From NCBI GenBank assembly GCA_966185765.1, contig CBIFVZ010000005.1, positions 1 to 64,000 of the forward strand: DNA of 64,000 nucleotides, in the 5' to 3' direction. Source of the stretch: CBIFVZ01 sp966185765. Lineage in GTDB: Bacteria > Pseudomonadota > Gammaproteobacteria > Enterobacterales > Enterobacteriaceae. The notes beneath the pieces were generated by a model. It was not told the DNA's origin. It was given only the letters and a program-made list of their open reading frames with translations, and did not search any database. Made by a program: the position numbers and the translations under genes. Shown here piece by piece: positions 8,462-17,140 of this stretch (within the stretch, counting starts at the first letter, position 1; each line of letters begins with the position of its first letter).

Positions 8462-9235
8462 TTAGTTGGTAGCCAGTTGGCTGATTTTTAGCGTGATTGC
8501 ATTGCTGATACGGATATTTTCCTGGCAAATGGTGGCAGCAATGCGCACAACGGCACCGCTTTGAACATCACCGACCACCAGCGCAGGCAAAACACCGATT
8601 TCCAGCGGGTGTGTATATTTTCCAGGCGCCCAGGACGCCAGCAGGCGGCGATCAAACACCAACTCCTGGTGGGTCTGAACGACCTGGCATTGAGAGAAAA
8701 CCGCGTCGAGTGTCGCGCCAGTGGGTAGGCTGGTCGCGATAACGTCCTGGCGCAGCAGCGCAGCGTCATGAATCAAATGACGGAACAGCAGCGCATCCAG
8801 AAATTGCCATTGCTGGGCCTGTGGGAGCAGCGGCGAAAAAGTTTGTTCCAGGTGCGCCAGCTCATGCACATCCAACGAGCTTACGCTAACCGGAACCACC
8901 TCTTCTTCATCGTTTAGCGCGGTAAGCTGGCAGGAAAGACAGGTCTGCCCGTCGGCGGGATCGGTCACATTCATTGCCGCCGTGCGTCTGCGGTCCTGGG
9001 TAAGCTGATAAGGTGTGCCGTAACGCAATGGACGACGCAGCCTCACGGTGCACTTAAGCGCAGGTGCATCCAGCCCCTCGTCACTGAGCGCCGATTTCAC
9101 ATCCAGTAACGCCCGCATACCGTGAATGGTAAGCTGGCCATCTTCCCGCGAAAGGTCAAAATGCACCGGGTTATAGTCACCGGAAAATGCCGCCCACTGG
9201 TGTGCATCGTCCAGGGTATAGACGAGCGTTCTCAC
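8462..9235 (-). CDS. MaoC-type hot-dog 3-hydroxyacyl-ACP dehydratase
   Basis: Probable dehydratase (hydratase 2 family) acting on 3-hydroxyacyl-ACP. Near the N-terminus FSGDYNPVHFD gives the MaoC catalytic pair Asp20 and His25, followed by a hot-dog-like helix start (IHGMRALLDVKSAL). At 257 residues it is longer than a single MaoC domain, so the C-terminal half may be a second, degenerate hot-dog domain. The start overlaps the ketosynthase stop by four bases (ATGA). It takes the place of FabZ/FabA in this small fatty-acid module. Whether it also isomerises the double bond cannot be told. Confidence 0.8.
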   Translation of the reverse strand: MRTLVYTLDDAHQWAAFSGDYNPVHFDLSREDGQLTIHGMRALLDVKSALSDEGLDAPALKCTVRLRRPLRYGTPYQLTQDRRRTAAMNVTDPADGQTCLSCQLTALNDEEEVVPVSVSSLDVHELAHLEQTFSPLLPQAQQWQFLDALLFRHLIHDAALLRQDVIATSLPTGATLDAVFSQCQVVQTHQELVFDRRLLASWAPGKYTHPLEIGVLPALVVGDVQSGAVVRIAATICQENIRISNAITLKISQLATN

Positions 9236-10482
9236 ACGTGTTTCTCCAGCACCAGCGCGGCGTTAGCGCCGCCGAAACCAAAGCTCATGTTCAGCGTACG
9301 GCGGATGTCGCCGCGACGATGGCCTTCGGCGATATAGTCCAGATCGCACTGCGGATCGGGTACTTTCAGGTTCGCTGTCGCTGGCATAATGCCGTGCTCC
9401 ATTGCCTGCAGGCAGATAATGCTTTCGAAACTGCCCGCAGCAGCAATCAGATGGCCGGAATAGGATTTGGTACTGGATACCGGGATGTCATAAGCCGCGC
9501 GACCCAGGGCCATTTTCATTGCCTGCGTTTCGTTAAGATCGTTAAGCGGCGTTGAGGTACCGTGCGCGTTAATATAATCCAGCTGATGCGGCTCCAGCCC
9601 GGCCTGCGCCAGTGCGCGATTAATGGTCTGCACGCGCGCCAGGCAGTCTTCTGCCGGAGAGGTAAAGTCAAAGGCATCAGAGAAGTTGGCGTAGCCGGTA
9701 ATTTCGCCAAGAATAGTCGCTCCGCGCGCCAGCGCGCTGTCGCGTTCTTCCAGGCATAAAACGGCAGCCCCTTCAGAAAGGATAAAACCGTTGCGCTCTG
9801 CGCTGAACGGGCAGCAGGCTTTAGTCGGGTCCTGCGGCTCTTTGCACAGCGCACCCAGTACATCAATATTCCAGATGGCGAAATCGGTGGTCAGGGATTC
9901 TCCGGAGCCAGCCAGCATCATCGTGGCGCGCCCGTCACGGATGGCTTCCCAGGCATCACCAATCACCATGTTTCCGGTTGCACAGGCAGCAATAGCCGTG
10001 TTCTGATAACCACGCAGGTTCCAGAACTGGCTACAGGCCGCAGTTGCCACGTTTGGCATGGTCAGAAAACAGTTAAACGGTGAAGAAATACCGTTGGCTG
10101 AATAGTCTTTGGAGCCGATATAACTTTCATCCATGCCACCCCATCCGGTACCCATAATCACGCCACACTCCAGCGGTGAGTAAACCTCCTGTGGCTCCCG
10201 GTCGCCGAAGGCCATTGCGACCGCCTGACGTGCAGCACCCAGCGTCAGGCGCGCGAAGCGTGGCAGACGGCGGCGAATAGCCGCAGGCACGCCTTTCAGG
10301 TTTGGCTCATCATCGATCAAGCCAAAAAAATGAGAATTGATATTAGCTGCTGTGTAATCCACATAACGATAACCGAGTTTGCCATCCATAATGGCCTGCC
10401 AGCTTTCCTGCGCCGTTGCGCCCAGCGGGGTTACCGCACCGTAGCCCGTAATGACTACGCGTTTAACATTATTATTGTTCAT
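9232..10482 (-). CDS. Beta-ketoacyl-ACP synthase, FabF-like
   Basis: Condensing enzyme that adds malonyl-derived two-carbon units to an acyl-ACP. The Cys-His-His triad is intact: Cys in IAACATGN, His in NAHGTSTPLND and His in YSGHLIAAAG. The C-terminal glycine loop FGFGGANAALV is also present. 416 residues from ATG 10482, which has AAAGGA nine bases upstream. The alternative GTG at 10509 is worse placed. The start overlaps the end of the outer membrane lipoprotein gene by 11 bp, so the lipid genes are coupled to the export genes. No chain-length factor or malonyl transferase is encoded, so the central pathway must supply malonyl units. Confidence 0.92.
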   Translation of the reverse strand: MNNNNVKRVVITGYGAVTPLGATAQESWQAIMDGKLGYRYVDYTAANINSHFFGLIDDEPNLKGVPAAIRRRLPRFARLTLGAARQAVAMAFGDREPQEVYSPLECGVIMGTGWGGMDESYIGSKDYSANGISSPFNCFLTMPNVATAACSQFWNLRGYQNTAIAACATGNMVIGDAWEAIRDGRATMMLAGSGESLTTDFAIWNIDVLGALCKEPQDPTKACCPFSAERNGFILSEGAAVLCLEERDSALARGATILGEITGYANFSDAFDFTSPAEDCLARVQTINRALAQAGLEPHQLDYINAHGTSTPLNDLNETQAMKMALGRAAYDIPVSSTKSYSGHLIAAAGSFESIICLQAMEHGIMPATANLKVPDPQCDLDYIAEGHRRGDIRRTLNMSFGFGGANAALVLEKHV

Positions 10483-11869
10483 TGCTGTTCGTCCTTTGTT
10501 GTACTTCACCGCCTCCCTGCGCCAACCAGAGTTGCATCGTGGCGTAAAGGTAATCGTACTGCGTCTGCGCCAGGCTGTTCTCCAGCGTCAGTAAGTTGTC
10601 CTGTGCATCAAGCAGGGTCCGATAGTCCACCGCGCCTGCCCGGTAGCGGCTTTCTGTCAGCTTCAGGCGCTGCTGACTGAGCGCCAGCGACTGTTGCAAT
10701 CTTTCCCGCTGTTCATCGGCGCTCAGACGCTGCTCCATCGCGTCATCCACTTCCGAAAGCGCAGAATAAACGGCCTTACGAAACGACACGGCAGCCTGCT
10801 GCACCTGAACCCCAGCGCTCTCAATAGTGAGCTGCACCGTATTCCATTGAATAAACGGCGCCGTCAGGCCTGCGCCCAACACACGTGTCGGCGCGTTGAA
10901 CCACTGGCTGAATGCTGAGCTTCCCGCATTTAATGCCGCGTTGAGCGAGAGTGTTGGATAAAAACTTAATCGTGAGGCGTCATAGCCAGACAGCTCCGAG
11001 CGCAACCGAGACTCTGCTGCCTGCACGTCAGGCCGCCTGGAAATGACATTAAGCGGTGTATATGCCGCAATCGGCACGCGTTTACCCGCGGCCAGTTGGG
11101 TGGATTCATCCGCATGTTGCTCTGCCGGGCGGTTGAGCAGCAGCGCCAGCGCGTTGCGTGATTTTTCACGCTGCTGGATTTGTGAGCGCACTGAGTTCTG
11201 ACGGTTGATAACGGTCTGTTGCGCCTGCAAAACATCCAACTTCCCTACCTTACCGGCCCGGTACCATGACTCCACCTGTTCCAGCGTCTTCTCGGCAATC
11301 TCCTGGCTTTTTTGCAGGTTTTTGATTTGCTGGTTGGCCAGCGCAATGCTCCAGTAAAGCTGTGCGGTTGTGCCAATCGTGGATAAGACCGTCGCCTGGT
11401 AATCCTGCTCGCTGGCTTTAGCCAGCCACTCATACTGCTCACGCGTGCGGGCCAGTTTGCCCCACAGGTCCAGCTCATAGTTAAGCGACAACGAAGAGGT
11501 ATAGTTCTCTGTTGGCGACGCACCGTTGCTGATGTTTTTGGTATTGCTGGCATTGCCCCCCAGCGTAACGTCTGGCGTCAGGTTGGTATTTCGTAACCCG
11601 GCGGTCAAACGCGCCTGCTTGAGGGTCAGCGCCGCCGCCGCAAGGTCGTTATTTGTTTGCAGTACCTGGTTTATCACTCGGCTCAGGCGTGGGTCGTCAA
11701 AGCCTTGCCACCAGTTATCTCCGGCAGCCAGCTGACGCGCTTTATCCTGGCTTGCCTTCTGCTCCCAGGTTTGTGGCATGGACAGCAACGGCTGCTGATA
11801 GTCGCTGCGAGTAAAGCTGCCACAGCCAGCAAGCAGCAGCGCGGTAAAAAGAAGCGTATATCGTTTCAT
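10472..11869 (-). CDS. TolC/NodT-family outer membrane efflux lipoprotein
   Basis: Outer membrane channel that completes a tripartite pump. Signal peptide II with lipobox LLLAGC, lipid-modified Cys16. The GDNWWQGFDDPRLSRVI start of the mature domain, the repeated long helices and the two beta-strand blocks (around LSLNYELDLWGKLA and LSFYPTLSLNAALN) are typical of the NodT/CusC/OprM group. 465 residues is normal. The start overlaps the macB-like stop by four bases (ATGA), so this is the natural partner of MacAB rather than housekeeping TolC. Confidence 0.92.
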   Translation of the reverse strand: MKRYTLLFTALLLAGCGSFTRSDYQQPLLSMPQTWEQKASQDKARQLAAGDNWWQGFDDPRLSRVINQVLQTNNDLAAAALTLKQARLTAGLRNTNLTPDVTLGGNASNTKNISNGASPTENYTSSLSLNYELDLWGKLARTREQYEWLAKASEQDYQATVLSTIGTTAQLYWSIALANQQIKNLQKSQEIAEKTLEQVESWYRAGKVGKLDVLQAQQTVINRQNSVRSQIQQREKSRNALALLLNRPAEQHADESTQLAAGKRVPIAAYTPLNVISRRPDVQAAESRLRSELSGYDASRLSFYPTLSLNAALNAGSSAFSQWFNAPTRVLGAGLTAPFIQWNTVQLTIESAGVQVQQAAVSFRKAVYSALSEVDDAMEQRLSADEQRERLQQSLALSQQRLKLTESRYRAGAVDYRTLLDAQDNLLTLENSLAQTQYDYLYATMQLWLAQGGGEVQQRTNSNEQ

Positions 11870-13818
11870 TCGCGGGCCAGCGCCTCCGTCGGGTTAAGCC
11901 TGGCTGCCCGTCGGGCAGGGAAATAGCCAAAAGTAAGACCAATAAGCGCGGAGAATCCACACGCGATAACCACCGGAAACCAGGTAAAGACCAGGGTAAA
12001 TTCCTCCGTGACCAGCGCAAAGATTTGCCCGGCAATCCATGAGCCTACCAGGCCAATCAACCCACCCAGGGCGCAAATCATCACCGCTTCAATCAAGAAC
12101 TGGTTCATGATGTCTGAAGGTCTGGCCCCCACTGACAGGCGAATACCGATTTCATGGGTACGCTCGGTCACAGAGACCAGCATGATATTCATCACACCCA
12201 CGCCGCCCACCAACAGAGAGATAGCAGCAATGGCAGTAATCAACAGCGACATGGAATCCGAGGTTTTTTGTAGCGCAGTCGCCAGCTTGTCATCATTCTG
12301 GGCAAAGAAGTCCTTGCGCCCATGCTCACGAACCAGGTGATGATCCACACGACCGATCGCCTCTTGTGGCTTCAGCTTTTCATCAAATCTCAGCACAATG
12401 GACTCAAGCGGTCTGTCGCCGGAAATACGCTGCTGCAATGAGGTCCACGGCACCCAGCCGGAGATAAAACCACCCACCAGCTTTGGTCCTGGCCTGCTGG
12501 CTACACCAATAATGCGCCACGGCGCACCACCGATTTGCACAATGTGATCGATAGGATCTTCACCTTTGGCAAACAGCGCCTCATAGCTGGTTTCATCGAG
12601 CACCAGCACCGGCTCACCGGTCGTGATATCGCGGTTGGTAAAACCATACCCCTTCACAAATTGAATGCCCTGGAGCGAGAAATAGTTTTCCGCAACGCCG
12701 GTGAGCATAATGGAGAAATCCAGCCCCTGGCGTACCACGGTAGAAGACATGGACATCACCGGCGACGCGCCAACGACCCACGGCAGCTTTTCCAGGCTGG
12801 TAATATCGTCAATGGACAGGGCACGTTCCATATCCTGCCGCTTATTACCCCAGCCAGTACCTGGACGGATTTCCATTGTGGTACTCCCGAGTTTGCCGAT
12901 TTCGCTCATGATGGCCTGACGCGCGCCCTCACCCACGGCCATTGACGACACCACTGACGAAATGCCGATAATGATGCCAAGCATTGAGAGAAAGGCGCGC
13001 ATCCGGTGGCCCACCAGCGAACGCCAGGCCATGCGCAGCGACTCATGCAGGCTGCGCCACAGCGAAGCACGGCCATTGTCTTTTACTGCCGCGAGTGCCT
13101 GGACTTCACGTTGCGACACCCGCGCCGGATTAAGCTCGTCGGCAATAATGCGCCCGTCGCTAATTTCAATAATGCGCTGCGCCTGTTCGGCCACATTGCG
13201 GTCATGGGTGACGATGATGACGGTGTGCCCATCGGCATGAAGCTGGTGCAATACATCCATCAACGCTTTACCGCTGGCGCTATCAAGTGCGCCGGTCGGT
13301 TCGTCGGCCAGAATGACGCGCGCGCCATTAATCAACGCACGGCACACGCTGACGCGCTGCTGCTGTCCGCCGGAAAGCTGTGCCGGACGGTGATGTAAAC
13401 GGCTATCAAGTCCGAGTTTGCTGGCGAGCGCCGCCGTACGGCTGCGGCGTTCTTCTTCTGGCATTGCGGTGTATAACGCAGGGATAGCAATGTTTTCTTC
13501 TGCCGTTAAATACGGCATCAGGTGGTAGCGCTGGAAAATAAAACCCAGATAGCGGCTGCGCAGCTCCGCGAGCTGCACGTTGTCGGCGTCCTGAACAGGG
13601 TCACCGTTAATCACAACCTCGCCCGAACTCGGCCTGTCGAGACAACCGATGATGTTCATCAGCGTTGACTTGCCAGAGCCGGAAGCGCCCATGATCGCCA
13701 CCATTTCACCCTGTTGAATCGTGAGCGTGATGTCATTGAGCACCCGAATAGCCTGATCTCCGGCCTGGAACTCACGACAGACGTTACGTAATACAACAAT
13801 AGGAGGCGTAGTCGACAT
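11866..13818 (-). CDS. macB: MacB-like ABC transporter (ATPase-permease fusion)
   Basis: Inner membrane mechanotransmission ABC protein. Residues 1-230 are the ATPase with Walker A GASGSGKST, signature LSGGQQQR, Walker B VILADEPTGALD and a TH switch. After a linker there is a first membrane helix (about 270-295), a large periplasmic domain and three C-terminal membrane helices of FtsX/MacB type, ending in ARRAARLNPTEAL. 650 residues is standard for MacB. MacAB pumps take substrates from the periplasm and push them through an outer membrane channel, and exported substrates include folded peptides such as enterotoxin STII. That fits a role after the DsbA-like step in this operon. Chromosomal macAB usually sits elsewhere, so this is likely a paralogue. 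Confidence 0.93.
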   Translation of the reverse strand: MSTTPPIVVLRNVCREFQAGDQAIRVLNDITLTIQQGEMVAIMGASGSGKSTLMNIIGCLDRPSSGEVVINGDPVQDADNVQLAELRSRYLGFIFQRYHLMPYLTAEENIAIPALYTAMPEEERRSRTAALASKLGLDSRLHHRPAQLSGGQQQRVSVCRALINGARVILADEPTGALDSASGKALMDVLHQLHADGHTVIIVTHDRNVAEQAQRIIEISDGRIIADELNPARVSQREVQALAAVKDNGRASLWRSLHESLRMAWRSLVGHRMRAFLSMLGIIIGISSVVSSMAVGEGARQAIMSEIGKLGSTTMEIRPGTGWGNKRQDMERALSIDDITSLEKLPWVVGASPVMSMSSTVVRQGLDFSIMLTGVAENYFSLQGIQFVKGYGFTNRDITTGEPVLVLDETSYEALFAKGEDPIDHIVQIGGAPWRIIGVASRPGPKLVGGFISGWVPWTSLQQRISGDRPLESIVLRFDEKLKPQEAIGRVDHHLVREHGRKDFFAQNDDKLATALQKTSDSMSLLITAIAAISLLVGGVGVMNIMLVSVTERTHEIGIRLSVGARPSDIMNQFLIEAVMICALGGLIGLVGSWIAGQIFALVTEEFTLVFTWFPVVIACGFSALIGLTFGYFPARRAARLNPTEALARE

Positions 13819-13823
13819 AACGC

Positions 13824-14984
13824 TTACCCCTGCACGATGGTTGGCTGAAGCACCACACTGTCGCCGTCTTTCAGGCCTTCCAGCACTTCAGCATACTGAC
13901 GGTCATTCAGACCAATGCGTACCGTGCGCGGCTGTGCTTTGCCGTTTTCCATCACGAGAACCTGGTAATGATCCGGGCTGATAGCCCGACCTAACGCGCC
14001 GACTGGCACACGTAGCACATTCTTCACCTGTGCCACGCGAATAAAGACCTGCGCCGTCATGGAGGTTTTCAGTTCACGCTCAACGTTCGACACTTCAAAA
14101 GTGCCGTTGTAATACACCGCGCTGCTCTGGCCTTTACTGTTAGAGTAGGATTTACTCTGCTCTTCCAGCGCCTCCTGCGGTGCGGGTTGTACAAACCCCA
14201 TCTCGCTCTCATAACGCTTTTCAGGGTTAGCAATAGCGTAAAACCACAGCGGCTGACCGGGTTTGATTTTGCCAACATCCGCTTCAGAGATACGCGTCTG
14301 CACCAGCATTTTGTCGAGGTTAGCCAGCACCAGGATGGTAGGGGCGCTTTGTGAGGAGACGATGGTCTGGCCTTCCTGCGTAATAATACCGAGCACTTCG
14401 CCATCAACCGGTGCCACGATGCGGGTGTAACCGAGATTCGCCATTGCCGTTTTTACCGACATCTCTGACTGCACAATCTGTGCTTCGTACACTTTTACCT
14501 GCTGCACCTGGGTGTCGTACTGTGCCTGAGCCTGTTCCAGCTCGCTGCGCACGCCAGAGCCGTCACGATCCATCATGCGCTGGCGGTCAAGTTCCTGCTT
14601 ATAGCGCACAAGCGTGGCTTTAGCCGACAGGCGCTGCGCCTGGGCGCTGGCAAGTTTCGCTTTGGCGTCATTCAGGTCAGACTCCTGCAATGTCGGATCG
14701 ATTTCCGCCAGCAACTGGCCTTTGGTCACCTTATCACCGGCGCGCACATAGAGTTTGCGCAACTGACCATTCACCTGAGCACCGACGTTAACCTGAACCG
14801 ACGGTTTCACAATCCCTGTTGCCAGCACCACCTTTTCGATATCACCCCGGTCGACGGTTAGCGCATTCAGCGGAGCCTGATCGGTTGACATCATCTGGCT
14901 GACTGCCGTCACGCTCACGGCGACCAATGCAATCAGCCCCCCTGCCACCAGCAGCCAGCGAGTTTTACGCTTCATCGGCTTCAT
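13824..14984 (-). CDS. macA: MacA-like periplasmic adaptor
   Basis: Membrane fusion protein linking MacB to the outer membrane channel. One N-terminal membrane anchor (about 10-30, WLLVAGGLIALVAVSV), a split lipoyl domain (GQLLAEIDPTLQ and VAPVDGEVLGI), a central alpha-helical hairpin rich in Gln and Ala (about 105-180), then beta-barrel and membrane-proximal domains (VPVGALGRA). 386 residues, close to E. coli MacA. The start overlaps the C39 exporter stop by four bases and the stop is five bases before macB, so all three are translated as a unit. Confidence 0.93.
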   Translation of the reverse strand: MKPMKRKTRWLLVAGGLIALVAVSVTAVSQMMSTDQAPLNALTVDRGDIEKVVLATGIVKPSVQVNVGAQVNGQLRKLYVRAGDKVTKGQLLAEIDPTLQESDLNDAKAKLASAQAQRLSAKATLVRYKQELDRQRMMDRDGSGVRSELEQAQAQYDTQVQQVKVYEAQIVQSEMSVKTAMANLGYTRIVAPVDGEVLGIITQEGQTIVSSQSAPTILVLANLDKMLVQTRISEADVGKIKPGQPLWFYAIANPEKRYESEMGFVQPAPQEALEEQSKSYSNSKGQSSAVYYNGTFEVSNVERELKTSMTAQVFIRVAQVKNVLRVPVGALGRAISPDHYQVLVMENGKAQPRTVRIGLNDRQYAEVLEGLKDGDSVVLQPTIVQG

Positions 14985-17128
14985 GCCATTACCTCCATGT
15001 CAACGGGCGCTTCAGGAACCATGCTGCGGCTCTCGCGGCGCAGCTGCCCGTCGGTCAGACGGTATACCTGTGGGAAAAGCGGAAGAATATGCTCGCTATG
15101 AGTGACGACAATCAGCGTTTTTCCAGTCTCACGACAGTGCTGCTGAAGCGTGGTCATTACCACACTCGCCGTTTCGTCATCCAGATTGGCCGTTGGCTCA
15201 TCAAGCAGCAGCACCGGACGTGAGCTGTACAGCGCACGTGCCAGCAGTAAGCGCTGACGCTGGCCCAAAGACAGCGCCGCGTGGCTTTCACGAATCAACG
15301 CATTCACGCCGCCGGGCAAACTCGCAATCACGGGGCCGAGTGCCAGTGAGGACAGTACAGCCTCAACATGGCTTTTTTTACTTTCGACAAAGCTTGGGTC
15401 AAAGAGCGTAACGTTCTGCATGACGGTGGCGTTGAACAGAATGTCTTCCTGGCTTTGCAGGCAGACCAGCGGTGCGAGCTGCTTGCGGCCAACGCGATGG
15501 TCATCCGCGTAACACGTTCCATCCTGGGTTGAGAACAGTCCCGCCATCAGGCGCAACAAGGTACTTTTGCCTGCACCAGACTCACCGACAATGGCAATCT
15601 GGCTACCCGGCGGCAGATCGAGCGACAGGTTCTGCAAAATGGGTTTTGACGGCTCATAGTGAAAGCCGAGGTTTGCAAAACGCAGGTGCGGTACGTCAAC
15701 AGCCCTGTGTTGTTCCGCCAGCGCCGGCGTCTCTTCTGGTTCCTGCTGTGGGAACAGACTGTGTGCACGCGTATCGATAACATGCAGCTGCGACTTACGT
15801 ACAATGGAGTAGAAAATGCGCGTGACGTAGGAGCTAAAAATCTGGCGCAGGAAGCTATAGGCAAAGAAATCACCGAGCGAAATCAACTTACCGTGCACCA
15901 TTGGCAGCACGACCAGCATGAATACCACCATTTCCAGGCTACCGGTAAGCTGATACAACCCTTCTTTAACCTGCTGATACACCTTTTGCTTTTGCAGGCA
16001 GGAAAACAGATCGCGGCTATACCAGGCAAACTGCACCTTACGCTGGCTTTCAAGGCCCGCTGTTTTGATGGTCAACACCCCCTGCAACGTCTCCATAAAG
16101 AAGTCGTTTAGCGATGCGCTTTTAAGCTGAATTTGCTGGGTATACCATCTGTCGCGGAAAATGGCCCATACGCTGATAAGCCCCATCACCGTGACACACA
16201 CGGCAGAAATGGCAGCCAGCACGGGCGCAATCCAGAACATAATGCCCATTGCAATGGCGCCAATGACCCAGTCGGTACGCAGGCTGTTATCCAGCTCAAT
16301 TTTTTGCTGCAACGCGCTTTGCCAGGCGGCAAAACGGCTGAAAATTTCCCCCGGAGCACGCTTTTCAAAAAAGCGCAGTGAGTTGCTCATCAACCGGGCA
16401 AACCCCAGGCCACTGTTGACCAACACAAAGCGTTTTACAAAGCGCTCGGTAATTATCCTGACGCCTAACGCCAGCAGCGTTGAGGCGACAAATGCCAGAA
16501 TGAACAGGCCATAGGGGAATTCTTTCTGCGTAGCGTCCGAAAATGCCTGGTTGATAGCGTTACTGACCATCGTCGGCATCAGGAACAGCGTCAGCCCCAC
16601 CAGGAACGTGAGCAGCATTAGCCAGTAGATCCCGCGTACTGCGCGAGTCTCTTTCATGCTCATCGCCCGCAGCGGAATTTTTGTTTCTTTCAATTCTGCT
16701 GGCGGCTCGGCTGCGGTCTCATACGGACTGTCGTTATCAAGAATCAGCGCATAGCCGCTGATTTCACGTTTCAAAGACGCAAATGGCAGCCACTGCTCGC
16801 CAATGGCCGGGTTCATAACGCAAACCTGGTTGCCCTTACGGTAGGCGAGCAGCACATAGTGGCTGGCCCCATAGTGCAGGATGGCGGGCAGAGGGACTTC
16901 GCTGAGTTCGCTGTGTTCAAAAATAACCGGCGCGGTAGAAATGCCCAGTTTGGCCAGGATGTTGCCGAGATCGTTTAGCGAAGAGCCGTGAGCGGAAGCA
17001 GGGAAAAGTTCACGCAGTGCTTCGAGTGAAACATTCACACCCTGAGTTTGCGCCAGCATGGCAATGCAGGCAAGGCCGCACTCGTTAGTCTCTTCCTGAT
17101 ATATCGGGTCCGGGAGAATCGTCTTCAT
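14981..17128 (-). CDS. C39-peptidase ABC exporter for double-glycine peptides
   Basis: Bacteriocin-type exporter. Residues 1-130 form a C39 peptidase with the oxyanion Gln11, Cys17 (ETNECGLAC) and His90 (YGASHYVLL). The third triad position is Asn106 (VMNPAIG) where most family members have Asp. Six membrane helices span about 165-430. The ATPase has Walker A GESGAGKST, a variant signature LSLGQRQR, Walker B VLLLDEPTANLD and THSE. It probably removes the leaders of the two peptides encoded at 18839 and 19094 and moves them across the inner membrane. No HlyD-type adaptor is encoded next to it; a MacA-type one is. Mature peptide may therefore be released into the periplasm. Confidence 0.9.
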   Translation of the reverse strand: MKTILPDPIYQEETNECGLACIAMLAQTQGVNVSLEALRELFPASAHGSSLNDLGNILAKLGISTAPVIFEHSELSEVPLPAILHYGASHYVLLAYRKGNQVCVMNPAIGEQWLPFASLKREISGYALILDNDSPYETAAEPPAELKETKIPLRAMSMKETRAVRGIYWLMLLTFLVGLTLFLMPTMVSNAINQAFSDATQKEFPYGLFILAFVASTLLALGVRIITERFVKRFVLVNSGLGFARLMSNSLRFFEKRAPGEIFSRFAAWQSALQQKIELDNSLRTDWVIGAIAMGIMFWIAPVLAAISAVCVTVMGLISVWAIFRDRWYTQQIQLKSASLNDFFMETLQGVLTIKTAGLESQRKVQFAWYSRDLFSCLQKQKVYQQVKEGLYQLTGSLEMVVFMLVVLPMVHGKLISLGDFFAYSFLRQIFSSYVTRIFYSIVRKSQLHVIDTRAHSLFPQQEPEETPALAEQHRAVDVPHLRFANLGFHYEPSKPILQNLSLDLPPGSQIAIVGESGAGKSTLLRLMAGLFSTQDGTCYADDHRVGRKQLAPLVCLQSQEDILFNATVMQNVTLFDPSFVESKKSHVEAVLSSLALGPVIASLPGGVNALIRESHAALSLGQRQRLLLARALYSSRPVLLLDEPTANLDDETASVVMTTLQQHCRETGKTLIVVTHSEHILPLFPQVYRLTDGQLRRESRSMVPEAPVDMEVMA

Positions 17129-17140
17129 TATTATTATGCT

